Of a stretch of 64,000 bases of DNA, positions 52,122 to 60,819 are shown piece by piece. Below the pieces are notes generated by a model, which saw only the letters and a program-made list of their open reading frames with translations, did no database searches and had not been told where the DNA came from. A program made the translations under genes and the position numbers. The DNA lies in the NCBI RefSeq assembly GCF_001038625.1, contig NZ_CP011803.1, positions 1,364,001 through 1,428,000 on the forward strand. The letters are read 5' to 3'. Source of the DNA: Clostridium carboxidivorans P7. Its GTDB lineage: Bacteria; Bacillota; Clostridia; Clostridiales; Clostridiaceae. How positions within the stretch are numbered: the first letter of the stretch is position 1; each line of letters begins with the position of its first letter.

Positions 52122-52670
52122 ATGATAAGAACTATAGGATTGATAGAATTAAATAGTATTGCTCATGGAATACAAGTTGCAGATGAAATGATTAAATCTG
52201 CAGAAGTAGATTTACTTTTAGCTAAAACTGTTTGTCCGGGTAAATATATTATTTTGATTACAGGAAATGTGGGCGCTGTTCAAGCAGCTATTAATCGTGG
52301 AGAAGCTGCAGGAAAAGAATCTGTAATTAATAAATTATTAGTTCCAAATGTGCATCCGCAGGTAATTCCTGCAATTAATGCAGCTAATAATGTTGAAAAA
52401 TTAAAAGATTTAGGAGTGTTAGAATTCTTTAGTATTGCGTCTGCTATTATTGCTGCTGATGCTGCTGTTAAATCAGCAAATGTAGATTTAATAGAGGTTA
52501 GATTAGGAGTTGGAATTGGAGGAAAGGCTTTCATAACACTTACTGGTGACATAAGTTCAGTTAATAATGCTGTAACAGTGGGAGCAAATACTGCTCTTGA
52601 AAGTGGAATGCTAGTAAATAAAGCTGTAATAGCTGCTCCAAGAAAAGAATTACTTCAAAGTTTATTGTAA
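52122..52670 (+). CDS. pduT: BMC-T shell protein PduT
   Basis: A 182-residue tandem-BMC trimer (RTIGLIELNSIAHGIQVADEMIK and LGVLEFFSIASAIIAADAAVKSANVDLIEVRLGVGIGGKAFITLTGD). Cys38 in KTVCPGKY corresponds to the PduT cysteine that holds a 4Fe-4S cluster in the central pore. It is encoded next to PduS, with which it is thought to move electrons across the shell. AGGTGAT ribosome site. Confidence 0.93.
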   Translation: MIRTIGLIELNSIAHGIQVADEMIKSAEVDLLLAKTVCPGKYIILITGNVGAVQAAINRGEAAGKESVINKLLVPNVHPQVIPAINAANNVEKLKDLGVLEFFSIASAIIAADAAVKSANVDLIEVRLGVGIGGKAFITLTGDISSVNNAVTVGANTALESGMLVNKAVIAAPRKELLQSLL

Positions 52671-52765
52671 CTTCTTAATGAGTTTAAAACTGTTGGCAAT
52701 TTTGCTGTTATAGTGGTTATTGTACTATTAGAACATTATATATTATACGAAAAAGAAGGGATTAT

Positions 52766-53908
52766 ATGAATACGTTTAGCGTTAAGCCTAAAATTTATTT
52801 TGATAATGGATCAGTAGAATATTTAAAAAATATAAAAAATAAAAAAGTGTGTATAGTTACAGATCCATTTATGCTGAAATCAGGTGCTGCAGATAAGATA
52901 ATTAGTATTTTAAAATCTAATAAAGTGGAGTATGAAATTTTTTCAGAGATAAAACCAGATCCGCCAATTGCAACTGTTGCTGCAGGAGTAAATAAAATGA
53001 TAAATTTTAAGCCAGATGTGATAGTTGCATTAGGTGGTGGTTCTTCAATTGATGCTACAAAAAGCATTATACTATTTACTGTTAAAATACTAAATGCCAG
53101 TGGAGATGAATATTCTAAGCCATTATTTATAGCTATTCCAACTACTAGTGGTACTGGATCTGAGGTTACTTCTTTTTCAGTAATTACTATGGGAAATGCA
53201 AAGTTTCCTCTAGTTGATGATGAAATGATTCCAGATATAGCTATAATAGATGCAGATTTTGTTAAAACAGTACCTGCACAAATAACAGCAGATACCGCAA
53301 TGGATGTTTTAACTCATGCTATTGAAGCTTATGTTTCCACAAATAATTCTGATTATACAGATGCTCTTGCTGAAAAAGCTGTAAAATTAGTATTTGAATA
53401 TTTACTCAAAGCTTATAAAGATGGAAACAATGTGATAGCAAGGGAAAAACTCCATAACGCATCTTGCATGGCAGGAATAGCATTTACAAATGCAAATTTA
53501 GGAATAAATCATAGTATAGCTCATACTATAGGAGGAAATTTTCATATTCCTCATGGTAGGGCAAATGCAATTGTTTTACCTTATGTAATTAAATTTAATG
53601 CAAATCTTGAAGCACAGGAAGAAACAGAAACAGCAAAAAGATATGCTGAATTATCTAAAGTATTAGGTTTACCATGTTCATCAATAGAAGAGGGAGTTAA
53701 TAGCCTTATTTGTGCAATAAATATACTTGGTAAAGAAACAAATATTCCTAAAAATTTAAAAGAAGCAAGTATAGATGAAAATAGCCTATTTAACAAGCTG
53801 GAAAATATGGCAGATGCAGCATTAAAAGATAATTGTACAAAAACTAATCCAAGAATACCTACTAAAGAAGATATAGTAAACTTAATTAAAGAAATTTATG
53901 GTGAGTAA
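52766..53908 (+). CDS. pduQ: iron-type 1-propanol dehydrogenase PduQ
   Basis: A 380-residue iron-dependent alcohol dehydrogenase. NAD motif: VALGGGSSIDATKSI. Metal ligands: DVLTHAIEAYVS and INHSIAHTIGGNFHIPHGRANAIVLPYV. It reduces propionaldehyde to 1-propanol with NADH, recycling NAD inside the compartment. The first residues lack a clear encapsulation helix. AGGG ribosome site. pduF follows 30 bp downstream. Confidence 0.92.
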   Translation: MNTFSVKPKIYFDNGSVEYLKNIKNKKVCIVTDPFMLKSGAADKIISILKSNKVEYEIFSEIKPDPPIATVAAGVNKMINFKPDVIVALGGGSSIDATKSIILFTVKILNASGDEYSKPLFIAIPTTSGTGSEVTSFSVITMGNAKFPLVDDEMIPDIAIIDADFVKTVPAQITADTAMDVLTHAIEAYVSTNNSDYTDALAEKAVKLVFEYLLKAYKDGNNVIAREKLHNASCMAGIAFTNANLGINHSIAHTIGGNFHIPHGRANAIVLPYVIKFNANLEAQEETETAKRYAELSKVLGLPCSSIEEGVNSLICAINILGKETNIPKNLKEASIDENSLFNKLENMADAALKDNCTKTNPRIPTKEDIVNLIKEIYGE

Positions 53909-53938
53909 ATTATATTAAAATATGAGGGGGAAATTATT

Positions 53939-54721
53939 ATGAGAAATAATTTATTTGGTGAATGTTTAGCGGAAGTTTTAGGAACCTTTGTCTTTATGTT
54001 TATAGGAATAGGAACTGTTGCTTCATTAGTTGCAGCAGGGACAAACATAACCTTTTGGGACTTATCCATATGTTGGGGACTAGCAATAACCATATCAGTA
54101 TTTATATTTGGAGTTATTTCAGGTGCACATTTAAATCCATCAGTTACAATAGCACTTGCAGTATGGAAGGGTTTTGATAAAAAGAAAGTTGTTCCATTTA
54201 TTATATCTCAAATAATAGGAGCTTTTTTAGCAGCAGCATTAGCTTATGCATTATATGGATCAACTATTACAGCTTTTGAAAGCACTAAAAATATAGTTAG
54301 AGCATCAAGTGCAGGTTGGGCTACAGCTGGAATATTTACTACTTTTCCAAAGGCAGGTCTAACAATGGCTAATGCATTTTTAGTAGAAATGTGTATTACT
54401 GCATTTTTAGTATTAGTTATATTTGCAGTGTCAGATGGAAGAAATGAAGGATGTCCTAAAGCAGGATTTCCAGCAATAGCTATAGGTTTAACTGTAGCAT
54501 TTATAGGAGTTTCTTTTGGACCATTAACTGGTTTCTCAATGAATTTAGCACGTGACTTTGGACCAAGATTATTCTGCATGTTAGCAGGATGGGGACCATC
54601 AGTGCTTGGACCTAACTCATATGGACTTATTGTACCAATGTTTGCACCAATTATAGGTGGACTTATTGGAGGAGGCATATATGAAAAATTAGTTGCACCT
54701 TATTTACCAAGTGCAAAATAG
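53939..54721 (+). CDS. pduF: propanediol/glycerol facilitator (MIP aquaporin)
   Basis: A 260-residue MIP-family channel with six helices. The first pore motif reads HLNPSVTIALAV (NPS rather than NPA), and the second FSMNLARDFGPR (NLA). GTFVFMFIGIGTVASLVAAGT is the N-terminal half and PAIAIGLTVAFIGVSFGPLTG the later half. The D residue after NLAR is the aquaglyceroporin type, fitting uptake of glycerol or propanediol. GGGGG ribosome site. Confidence 0.9.
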   Translation: MRNNLFGECLAEVLGTFVFMFIGIGTVASLVAAGTNITFWDLSICWGLAITISVFIFGVISGAHLNPSVTIALAVWKGFDKKKVVPFIISQIIGAFLAAALAYALYGSTITAFESTKNIVRASSAGWATAGIFTTFPKAGLTMANAFLVEMCITAFLVLVIFAVSDGRNEGCPKAGFPAIAIGLTVAFIGVSFGPLTGFSMNLARDFGPRLFCMLAGWGPSVLGPNSYGLIVPMFAPIIGGLIGGGIYEKLVAPYLPSAK

Positions 54722-54773
54722 TATCAAAGCAATATAGTACTATTTAAAATTTTATTATGAAATAATTTATAAA

Positions 54774-54811
54774 AAATAAAAGCTAAGTTTATAACTTGGC
54801 TTTTATTTTTA
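54774..54811 (+). terminator. terminator at the end of the pdu operon
   Basis: AAATAAAAGCTAAGTT / AACTTGGCTTTTATTT stem with TTTTTAT tail. No other terminator is obvious within the operon. Confidence 0.85.
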
Positions 54812-54841
54812 TACGTATATAGTAAGCATAATGCGACACAA

Positions 54842-55122
54842 CATTTTCAAAGGACAATTGACAGAGGACAGAGGACAATGAAGGTGAGTTTTCCTCCTTA
54901 TGTCAGAAAACTAATTTATTTTTAAGCTTGTTTTGCTAAAGCAAAACATCGCTTAAGCAGGCAGCTGAAATCTATGATTTTTAGATAATTTTGCTTGATT
55001 AGAAAGCATTTCTTAAAAGCAAAAAAATATGAGTTTTTTTAAAATTAAAGATTTTTCGTAGTATAGCGGAGAAAAATCATCCTTCACTGTCCTCTGTCAA
55101 TTGTCCTCCGTCCTCTGAAAAG
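54842..55122. repeat. MITE-like palindromic element, copy 3 (long form, inverted internal part)
   Basis: Ends match copies 1 and 2 (AAGGACAATTGACAGAGGAC left; GTCCTCTGTCAATTGTCCTC right). The inner segment carries GTTTTGCTAAAGCAAAAC (54930-54947), the covariant of the copy-2 hairpin, and runs in the opposite orientation relative to the ends. No coding frame. Confidence 0.85.
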
Positions 55123-55406
55123 GATGCATCGTATTATTTTTAAACTATGGAAGTTGAGCTTAAAATTATGATTTCGACGAAGTTTTATTTACATAAAATT
55201 TCCTTAATTGCAAATAATATTATAAAAGCATTCTTTAGTTTTTTTAGTAAACAAAATCTTAAAAAATAAATAATTAAATAAGGTGAATATGATTTATAAC
55301 CTTACTTTAAATATGTACGATGCAAAATCAATGTGCTAAAATAAAGTTACATTAAATGATGAATTCATTATTTCATAGCAAATACATAATAAAAAGGAGT
55401 AGTTCG
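55123..55406. other. intergenic region before asparaginase gene
   Basis: About 280 bp of AT-rich sequence with no gene. The TTTTTAAACTA...GAAGTTGAG flank of the MITE-like element starts it. A small AAGGTGAATATG...AACCTT hairpin and the ribosome site AAAAAGGAG are seen near the end. Confidence 0.6.
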
Positions 55407-56387
55407 ATGAAAAAGGTAATTATAATATTTACTGGTGGAACAATATCCATGAAAAAAGATGAAAATGACGCAGCAGTACCATCTATGGGTGGTGGAGATA
55501 TACTTGAGTTAACTCCGGGTATAGAAAAAATTGCACAAATAGATTTTTTAGATTTTGGCATGGTTCCAGGGCCTCATATGACTCCAGAAAAAATGCTAGA
55601 GTTATCTAAAATAATAAGCAAGAAAGTTGAAATTGAAGGCTACGATGGAGTAGTAATTACTCATGGTACAGATTCATTAGAGGAAACTGCATATCTTGTA
55701 GATTTAACTTATAATGGATTAAAGCCTGTAGTATTTGTTGGTTCAATGAAAAATAGTTCTGAATTTGGATGGGATGGTCCTTCCAATTTAATGGATGCAG
55801 TTAATACTGTAATATCTGAAGATGCAGTTAATAAGGGTGTAATGGTAGTTATGAATAAAGAAATACATTCTGCTTCTCAGGTAACTAAAACTAGCACTTA
55901 TTCATTAGATACTTTTAAAAGTATGGATTTTGGACCTATTGGAATTGTTGATAATAATAAGGCCAATTTTTATTACAGCTATGATAAAAAACAATATATT
56001 CCTGCAGATAAAGTTGATGGAAATGTAGCACTTATAAAATGTGGTTGTGGTATGGATGATAGCATTTTAAGATTTTGTGTGGATTCTGGAAGTCATGGAA
56101 TAGTAATTGAAGGTATGGGAAGAGGAAATATTCCTCCTAAAATGGTATCAGGTGTGGAATATGCTTTAAGTAAGAATATAGCTGTAGTTTTAGTTTCAAG
56201 ATGCCTTAAAGGAAAAGTTTCAGCGGATTATGGATATGAAGGTGCAGGAAGAGAACTTACTGAAAAAGGAGTAATTCTTGGAGACAACTTACCTGGTCAG
56301 AAGGCTAGAATCAAACTTATAGCAGCTTTAGGTTTTACAAGAGATTTAAATAAAATAAAAGAAATATTTGAGAAGAAGTTTTATTAA
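55407..56387 (+). CDS. ansA: asparaginase
   Basis: A 326-residue asparaginase that hydrolyses asparagine to aspartate and ammonia. The catalytic motifs are IIFTGGTISMKKDEND and VVITHGTDSLEETAYLV; the VFVGSMKNSSEFGWDG block lies between, and C-terminal KGKVSADYGYEGAGRELTEKG follows. No signal peptide, so cytoplasmic. The start at 55407 follows AAAAAGGAG. First gene of the Asn to Asp to Ala module, with an AsnC-type regulator and aspartate decarboxylase after it. Confidence 0.92.
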   Translation: MKKVIIIFTGGTISMKKDENDAAVPSMGGGDILELTPGIEKIAQIDFLDFGMVPGPHMTPEKMLELSKIISKKVEIEGYDGVVITHGTDSLEETAYLVDLTYNGLKPVVFVGSMKNSSEFGWDGPSNLMDAVNTVISEDAVNKGVMVVMNKEIHSASQVTKTSTYSLDTFKSMDFGPIGIVDNNKANFYYSYDKKQYIPADKVDGNVALIKCGCGMDDSILRFCVDSGSHGIVIEGMGRGNIPPKMVSGVEYALSKNIAVVLVSRCLKGKVSADYGYEGAGRELTEKGVILGDNLPGQKARIKLIAALGFTRDLNKIKEIFEKKFY

Positions 56388-56414
56388 AAAACATCTTTTT
56401 AGGAGGTGTGTTTT

Positions 56415-56858
56415 ATGGATATTACTGATTATAAAATAATTGAAATACTTCTTGAAGATGGAAGGATATCTATGAAGGAACTGGCACAAAAGGTATCCTT
56501 AAGTGCACCAGCAGTGGCAGAAAGAATGAAAAGGCTTGAAGATGCAAATATTATATCTGGTTACAAAGCTATTATAAACTATGAAAAACTGGGAAAAAAT
56601 ATTAATGTACTTATAAATTTAGATATGAAAGTGCAAAACACTAAAAAGTTTATGGAATTTATAAGTACTGAAGAGTCAATAGTAGAATGTCATCATGTTA
56701 CTGGGCCTTATTGTAAAATTCTTAGAGCAAGATTAGGAAGTATTGAAGAGTTGGAAAGACTAATTGAGAAAATACAGAGATTTGGAAACACAGAGACATT
56801 TATAATACTTTCTTCAATGGTAAAAGATAAAGTTGAGCTTGATGTGGAAGAGGATTAA
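56415..56858 (+). CDS. Lrp/AsnC family transcriptional regulator
   Basis: A 147-residue regulator: winged helix (LLEDGRISMKELAQKVSLSAPAVAERMKRLEDAN) and RAM domain (VECHHVTGPYCKILRARLGSIEELE). It sits between asparaginase and aspartate decarboxylase, so it probably senses asparagine or aspartate and controls the operon (inference). Start placed at 56415 after AGGAGGTG; spacing from asparaginase is 27 bp. Confidence 0.9.
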   Translation: MDITDYKIIEILLEDGRISMKELAQKVSLSAPAVAERMKRLEDANIISGYKAIINYEKLGKNINVLINLDMKVQNTKKFMEFISTEESIVECHHVTGPYCKILRARLGSIEELERLIEKIQRFGNTETFIILSSMVKDKVELDVEED

Positions 56859-56933
56859 GTACAGTGCTGAAAAATATTAAAATTATATAGCAAAATTTTC
56901 AAATTAAAGATGAATTAATCAGGAGGAAAAATT

Positions 56934-58565
56934 ATGAATAACTATAATCTTCAACGTGAAGAAATAGAAAGAGTTTATGGAAAAATTAGCCCTTTTGAAC
57001 TTAAAGATAGATTAATAAGTTTAGCTGAAGAATGTAAGGAAAGTGGTGCACATTCACTATTAGACGCAGGTAGAGGAAATCCTAACTGGATTGCAGCAAC
57101 ACCTAGAGAAGCTTTCTTTACATTTGGTCAGTTTGCTGTAGAAGAAAGCCGCAGAGTATGGAGTGATAATGATTTAGGTGGCATGCCTCAAAAATCAGGA
57201 ATTAGAGCTAGATTTTTAGAGTTTTTAAATAAAAATGAAAATGCACCAGGAATTGAACTTTTAAGAAGAATGATTAATTATGGTGTGACAGTAAAAGGTT
57301 TTGATGCTGATGATTGGATATATGAACTAGTAGATGGAATTATTGGAGATAATTATCCAGTACCAGATAGAATGCTTAAACATGTGGAAAGTATAGTTCA
57401 TGATTATTTAATTCAAGAACTATGTTATAATGAGCCTTTACAAAGAAAGTTTGATTTATTTGCAGTGGAAGGAGCTACTGCAGGAATGTGCTATATTTTT
57501 GACAGTTTAATTGCAAATAATATACTATCAAAAGGAGATAAAATAGCACTTATGGCTCCAATTTTTACTCCTTATTTAGAAATTCCACATTTACCAAGAT
57601 ACAATTTTGAAGTAGTTGAGCTTTTAGCAGAAGAAGTGGGTGAAAATGGAACACATACAGGTCAATATTCTTATTCAGAACTTGAAAAACTTTGTGATCC
57701 AAGTATAAAAGCCTTATTTATAGTTAATCCAAGTAATCCCCTTTCTGTAGCAATGAAGCCAGAAATAGTAAAGGATTTGAAGGAAATTGTAGAAAACCAT
57801 AATCCTGATCTTATGATTATTTCAGATGATGTATATGGTACTTTTGTAGATGATTTTCATTCATTAATGGCAGACTTGCCTTATAATACCATTGGTGTAT
57901 ATTCATTCTCGAAATATTTTGGAGTAACAGGTTGGAGACTTGGAACAATTGCACTATATGAAAATAATGTATTTGATAAGCTGCTTAGAGAACTTGATGA
58001 TGATAAAAAAGAAAGAGCAAGAATACGTTATTCTGGAATTTCAACTAACCCTGAATCAATTCCTTTTATTGATAGAATTGTGGCAGACAGCAGGCAGGTA
58101 GCTCTTAACCATACTGCAGGATTATCTACTCCTCAGCAGGTGCAAATGGCATTTTTCTCATTATTTGCTTTAGTGGATAAGGAAAATAGATATAAAAAGT
58201 TAACTAAAGATATTTGTCATCGTCGTCAAAAATTATTGTTTAAAGGATTAGGATTGAAACTTACAAAGGACCCATTTGATGCTGCATATTATACTCAGTT
58301 TGATTTATTAGAATGGGCTAAATATAACTATAGTGAAGAATTTGCTAATTACTTAAAAAATAATTATAGACCAATAGATGTTTTGTTAAAGCTTGCAGAA
58401 GAATCTTCTATTGTACTTTTAAGTGGAAGTGGTTTTCATGGACCTGAATGGTCTATAAGAATATCTCTTGCAAATTTAAGTGATGAATGTTATTCAAAAA
58501 TTGGAGAGGTTATTCGTAAAATATTAGAAAACTATGCTGAAGATTGGAAACAAATAAAGGGTTAA
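56934..58565 (+). CDS. asd: aspartate 4-decarboxylase (bifunctional transaminase type)
   Basis: A 543-residue PLP enzyme of the fold-I aminotransferase type that converts L-aspartate to L-alanine plus CO2, also with transaminase activity. The long N-terminal REEIERVYGKISPFELKDRLISLAEE and LLDAGRGNPNWIAATPREAFFTFG are specific to this family; the PLP-lysine is in SFSKYFGVTGWRLG. Full length is about 530-545 in relatives. With asparaginase it forms an asparagine to alanine route that may drive proton motive force with a separate transporter (none seen here). Confidence 0.92.
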   Translation: MNNYNLQREEIERVYGKISPFELKDRLISLAEECKESGAHSLLDAGRGNPNWIAATPREAFFTFGQFAVEESRRVWSDNDLGGMPQKSGIRARFLEFLNKNENAPGIELLRRMINYGVTVKGFDADDWIYELVDGIIGDNYPVPDRMLKHVESIVHDYLIQELCYNEPLQRKFDLFAVEGATAGMCYIFDSLIANNILSKGDKIALMAPIFTPYLEIPHLPRYNFEVVELLAEEVGENGTHTGQYSYSELEKLCDPSIKALFIVNPSNPLSVAMKPEIVKDLKEIVENHNPDLMIISDDVYGTFVDDFHSLMADLPYNTIGVYSFSKYFGVTGWRLGTIALYENNVFDKLLRELDDDKKERARIRYSGISTNPESIPFIDRIVADSRQVALNHTAGLSTPQQVQMAFFSLFALVDKENRYKKLTKDICHRRQKLLFKGLGLKLTKDPFDAAYYTQFDLLEWAKYNYSEEFANYLKNNYRPIDVLLKLAEESSIVLLSGSGFHGPEWSIRISLANLSDECYSKIGEVIRKILENYAEDWKQIKG

Positions 58566-58626
58566 AAATGAAATAAAACATTCAATAAAATGAAAAAAGT
58601 TAATATTATGAAAATATATTTTTGTA

Positions 58627-58655
58627 TTGACAATAGAAAATATGAATGTTAGAAT
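58627..58655 (+). promoter_or_regulatory. upstream promoter of the leucine T-box operon
   Basis: TTGACA (58627), 17 nt, TAGAAT (58650). A second promoter lies 92 bp downstream. Confidence 0.65.
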
Positions 58656-58718
58656 TAAAAAAATCAAGAAAACAAAACAGTTTGAAAAATAAATTTTCAA
58701 AAATATTTAAAAAATGTA

Positions 58719-58747
58719 TTGACAGGAAATAAAATCTAAGGTATACT
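58719..58747 (+). promoter_or_regulatory. main promoter of the leucine T-box operon
   Basis: TTGACA (58719-58724), 17 nt, TATACT (58742-58747); the T-box leader begins about 22 nt after it. Confidence 0.8.
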
Positions 58748-58768
58748 CATATACAACATTAAAAACTG

Positions 58769-58976
58769 TGATAGGGACCAAGTAAATATGGTTAATATTT
58801 TAAAGAGAGTGAACGCTTTGGTGGAAGTTCATAAATGTTACATATTGAAACTCACCCTGGAGTTGCAAGCTGAAATAATAGTAAGCTGTGCCGGTGCAAG
58901 CCGTTATATAATTGAGTAATAAATTTGGGTGGTAACGCGACAGATCTTCGCCCCATAGCGGAGGTCTGTTTTTTTT
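58769..58976 (+). ncRNA. T-box leader 1, leucine specific
   Basis: Full T-box architecture: GATAGGGACCAAGTAA start, AGAGAG stem, stem I with the specifier loop TGAAACTCACC (CTC, 58851-58853, Leu), and the T-box sequence TGGGTGGTAACGCGA (58926-58940). A terminator ACAGATCTTCGCC...GGAGGTCTGT with T8 ends it at 58976. The T-box core has GGTAACGCG where GGTACCGCG is typical. Uncharged tRNA-Leu should stop termination. Confidence 0.92.
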
Positions 58977-59024
58977 ATACAAATTATTTGGACTATATAA
59001 AATAATATAAAAGCTTAGATAGGG

Positions 59025-59223
59025 ATCAAGTAAATATGATTAGTGTTTTACAGAGAGTGGAAGTAGGTGAAAATCCACAAATACTGCATATTGAAACTCA
59101 CCCTGGAGCTGCAGGCTGAAATAATAGTAAGCTGTGCCGGTTATGCCGTTATAAAATCAAGTGAAAAATTTGGGTGGTACCGCGAACAGACTTCTCGCCC
59201 CATGGTGGATGGCTGTTTTTTTT
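59025..59223 (+). ncRNA. T-box leader 2, leucine specific
   Basis: A second, closely similar leader: GGGATCAAGTAA, CAGAGAGTGG with AGGTGAAAATCC, specifier loop TTGAAACTCACC (CTC at 59097-59099), then TGGGTGGTACCGCGAAC (59171-59187). A terminator AACAGACTTC...GGATGGCTGTT with T7 follows. It has the canonical T-box core. In series with leader 1, so both must be antiterminated for the leu genes to be expressed. Confidence 0.93.
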
Positions 59224-59327
59224 ATACCTAAAATTAATTAGATATAAATTTCCAACTTATCATTGGAAACTTATTATATATCCTTTGTAAAATAATGTAA
59301 AATATGTAATTGAAAGGAGGGAAAATA

Positions 59328-59534
59328 ATGTCAAAATTTCAAGGCAAATCACAATCAGTAAATTTTAAGGGGGTTAATTCAATGGTATCAGAATGGAATA
59401 AAAATAGTTCAGTAAATGATTCAGAAGTTTTAGTTTCTCAAAATAATAGTGCATACTATGAATATTTAAGGGAAATGAAAAATGGAGACTTCAATGACAC
59501 TTGTGATTATGCAGCATCTTTTATGACATTTTAA
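59328..59534 (+). CDS. small protein of unknown function, copy A of a tandem pair
   Basis: A small protein of 68 residues from the ATG at 59328 (AAAGGAGGG upstream), or 50 residues from the internal ATG at 59382, which also has a ribosome site (AAGGGGG). I do not recognise it. The C-terminal part, EVLVSQNNSAYYEYLREMKNG and GDFNDTCDYAASFMTF, is nearly the same as in the next gene, and most differences there are at third codon positions. First gene behind the two leucine T-boxes, so it belongs to the leucine regulon. It contains one Cys in the conserved tail. Confidence 0.75.
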   Translation: MSKFQGKSQSVNFKGVNSMVSEWNKNSSVNDSEVLVSQNNSAYYEYLREMKNGDFNDTCDYAASFMTF

Positions 59535-59571
59535 AAGTTAAAAGAATTATATTAAAAAGGAGGTTAAATCA

Positions 59572-59724
59572 ATGTCTGAAGAATGGAATAAAAATAGTTC
59601 AGTAGATAATACAGAAGTTTTAGTTTCTCAAAATGGTGGGGCATATTATGAATATTTGAGAGACATGAAAAATGGAGATTTCAATGATACTTGTGATTAT
59701 TCAACATCTTTTATGACATTTTAA
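59572..59724 (+). CDS. small protein of unknown function, copy B of a tandem pair
   Basis: A 50-residue protein aligned over its whole length with copy A: EEWNKNSSVDNTEVLVSQNG, then AYYEYLRDMKNGDFNDTCDY and a TSFMTF C-terminus. It has its own AGGAGG site 8 nt before the ATG, and the TTTTAAAAGTTAA flank after the stop codon is also shared. Synonymous differences dominate, so both copies are likely under protein-level selection. Possible roles (peptide precursor, small regulator) cannot be decided from sequence. Confidence 0.75.
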   Translation: MSEEWNKNSSVDNTEVLVSQNGGAYYEYLRDMKNGDFNDTCDYSTSFMTF

Positions 59725-59785
59725 AAGTTAAGAAAAATTGTATTAACAAAAGTATATTAAATAAAAAAACTCATGAATAAATTAG

Positions 59786-60790
<1,005 letters not shown>

Positions 60791-60819
60791 TAAATTTAGC
60801 ACTATAGGGAGGTCTTTTT

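Noticed and set aside
54244-54678. Minus-strand frame of 144 codons inside pduF
   Set aside because: Antisense to a clear MIP channel; proline/isoleucine-rich translation without domain features.
58800-58982. Minus-strand frame over T-box leader 1
   Set aside because: Entirely inside the T-box and its terminator hairpin; no ribosome site.
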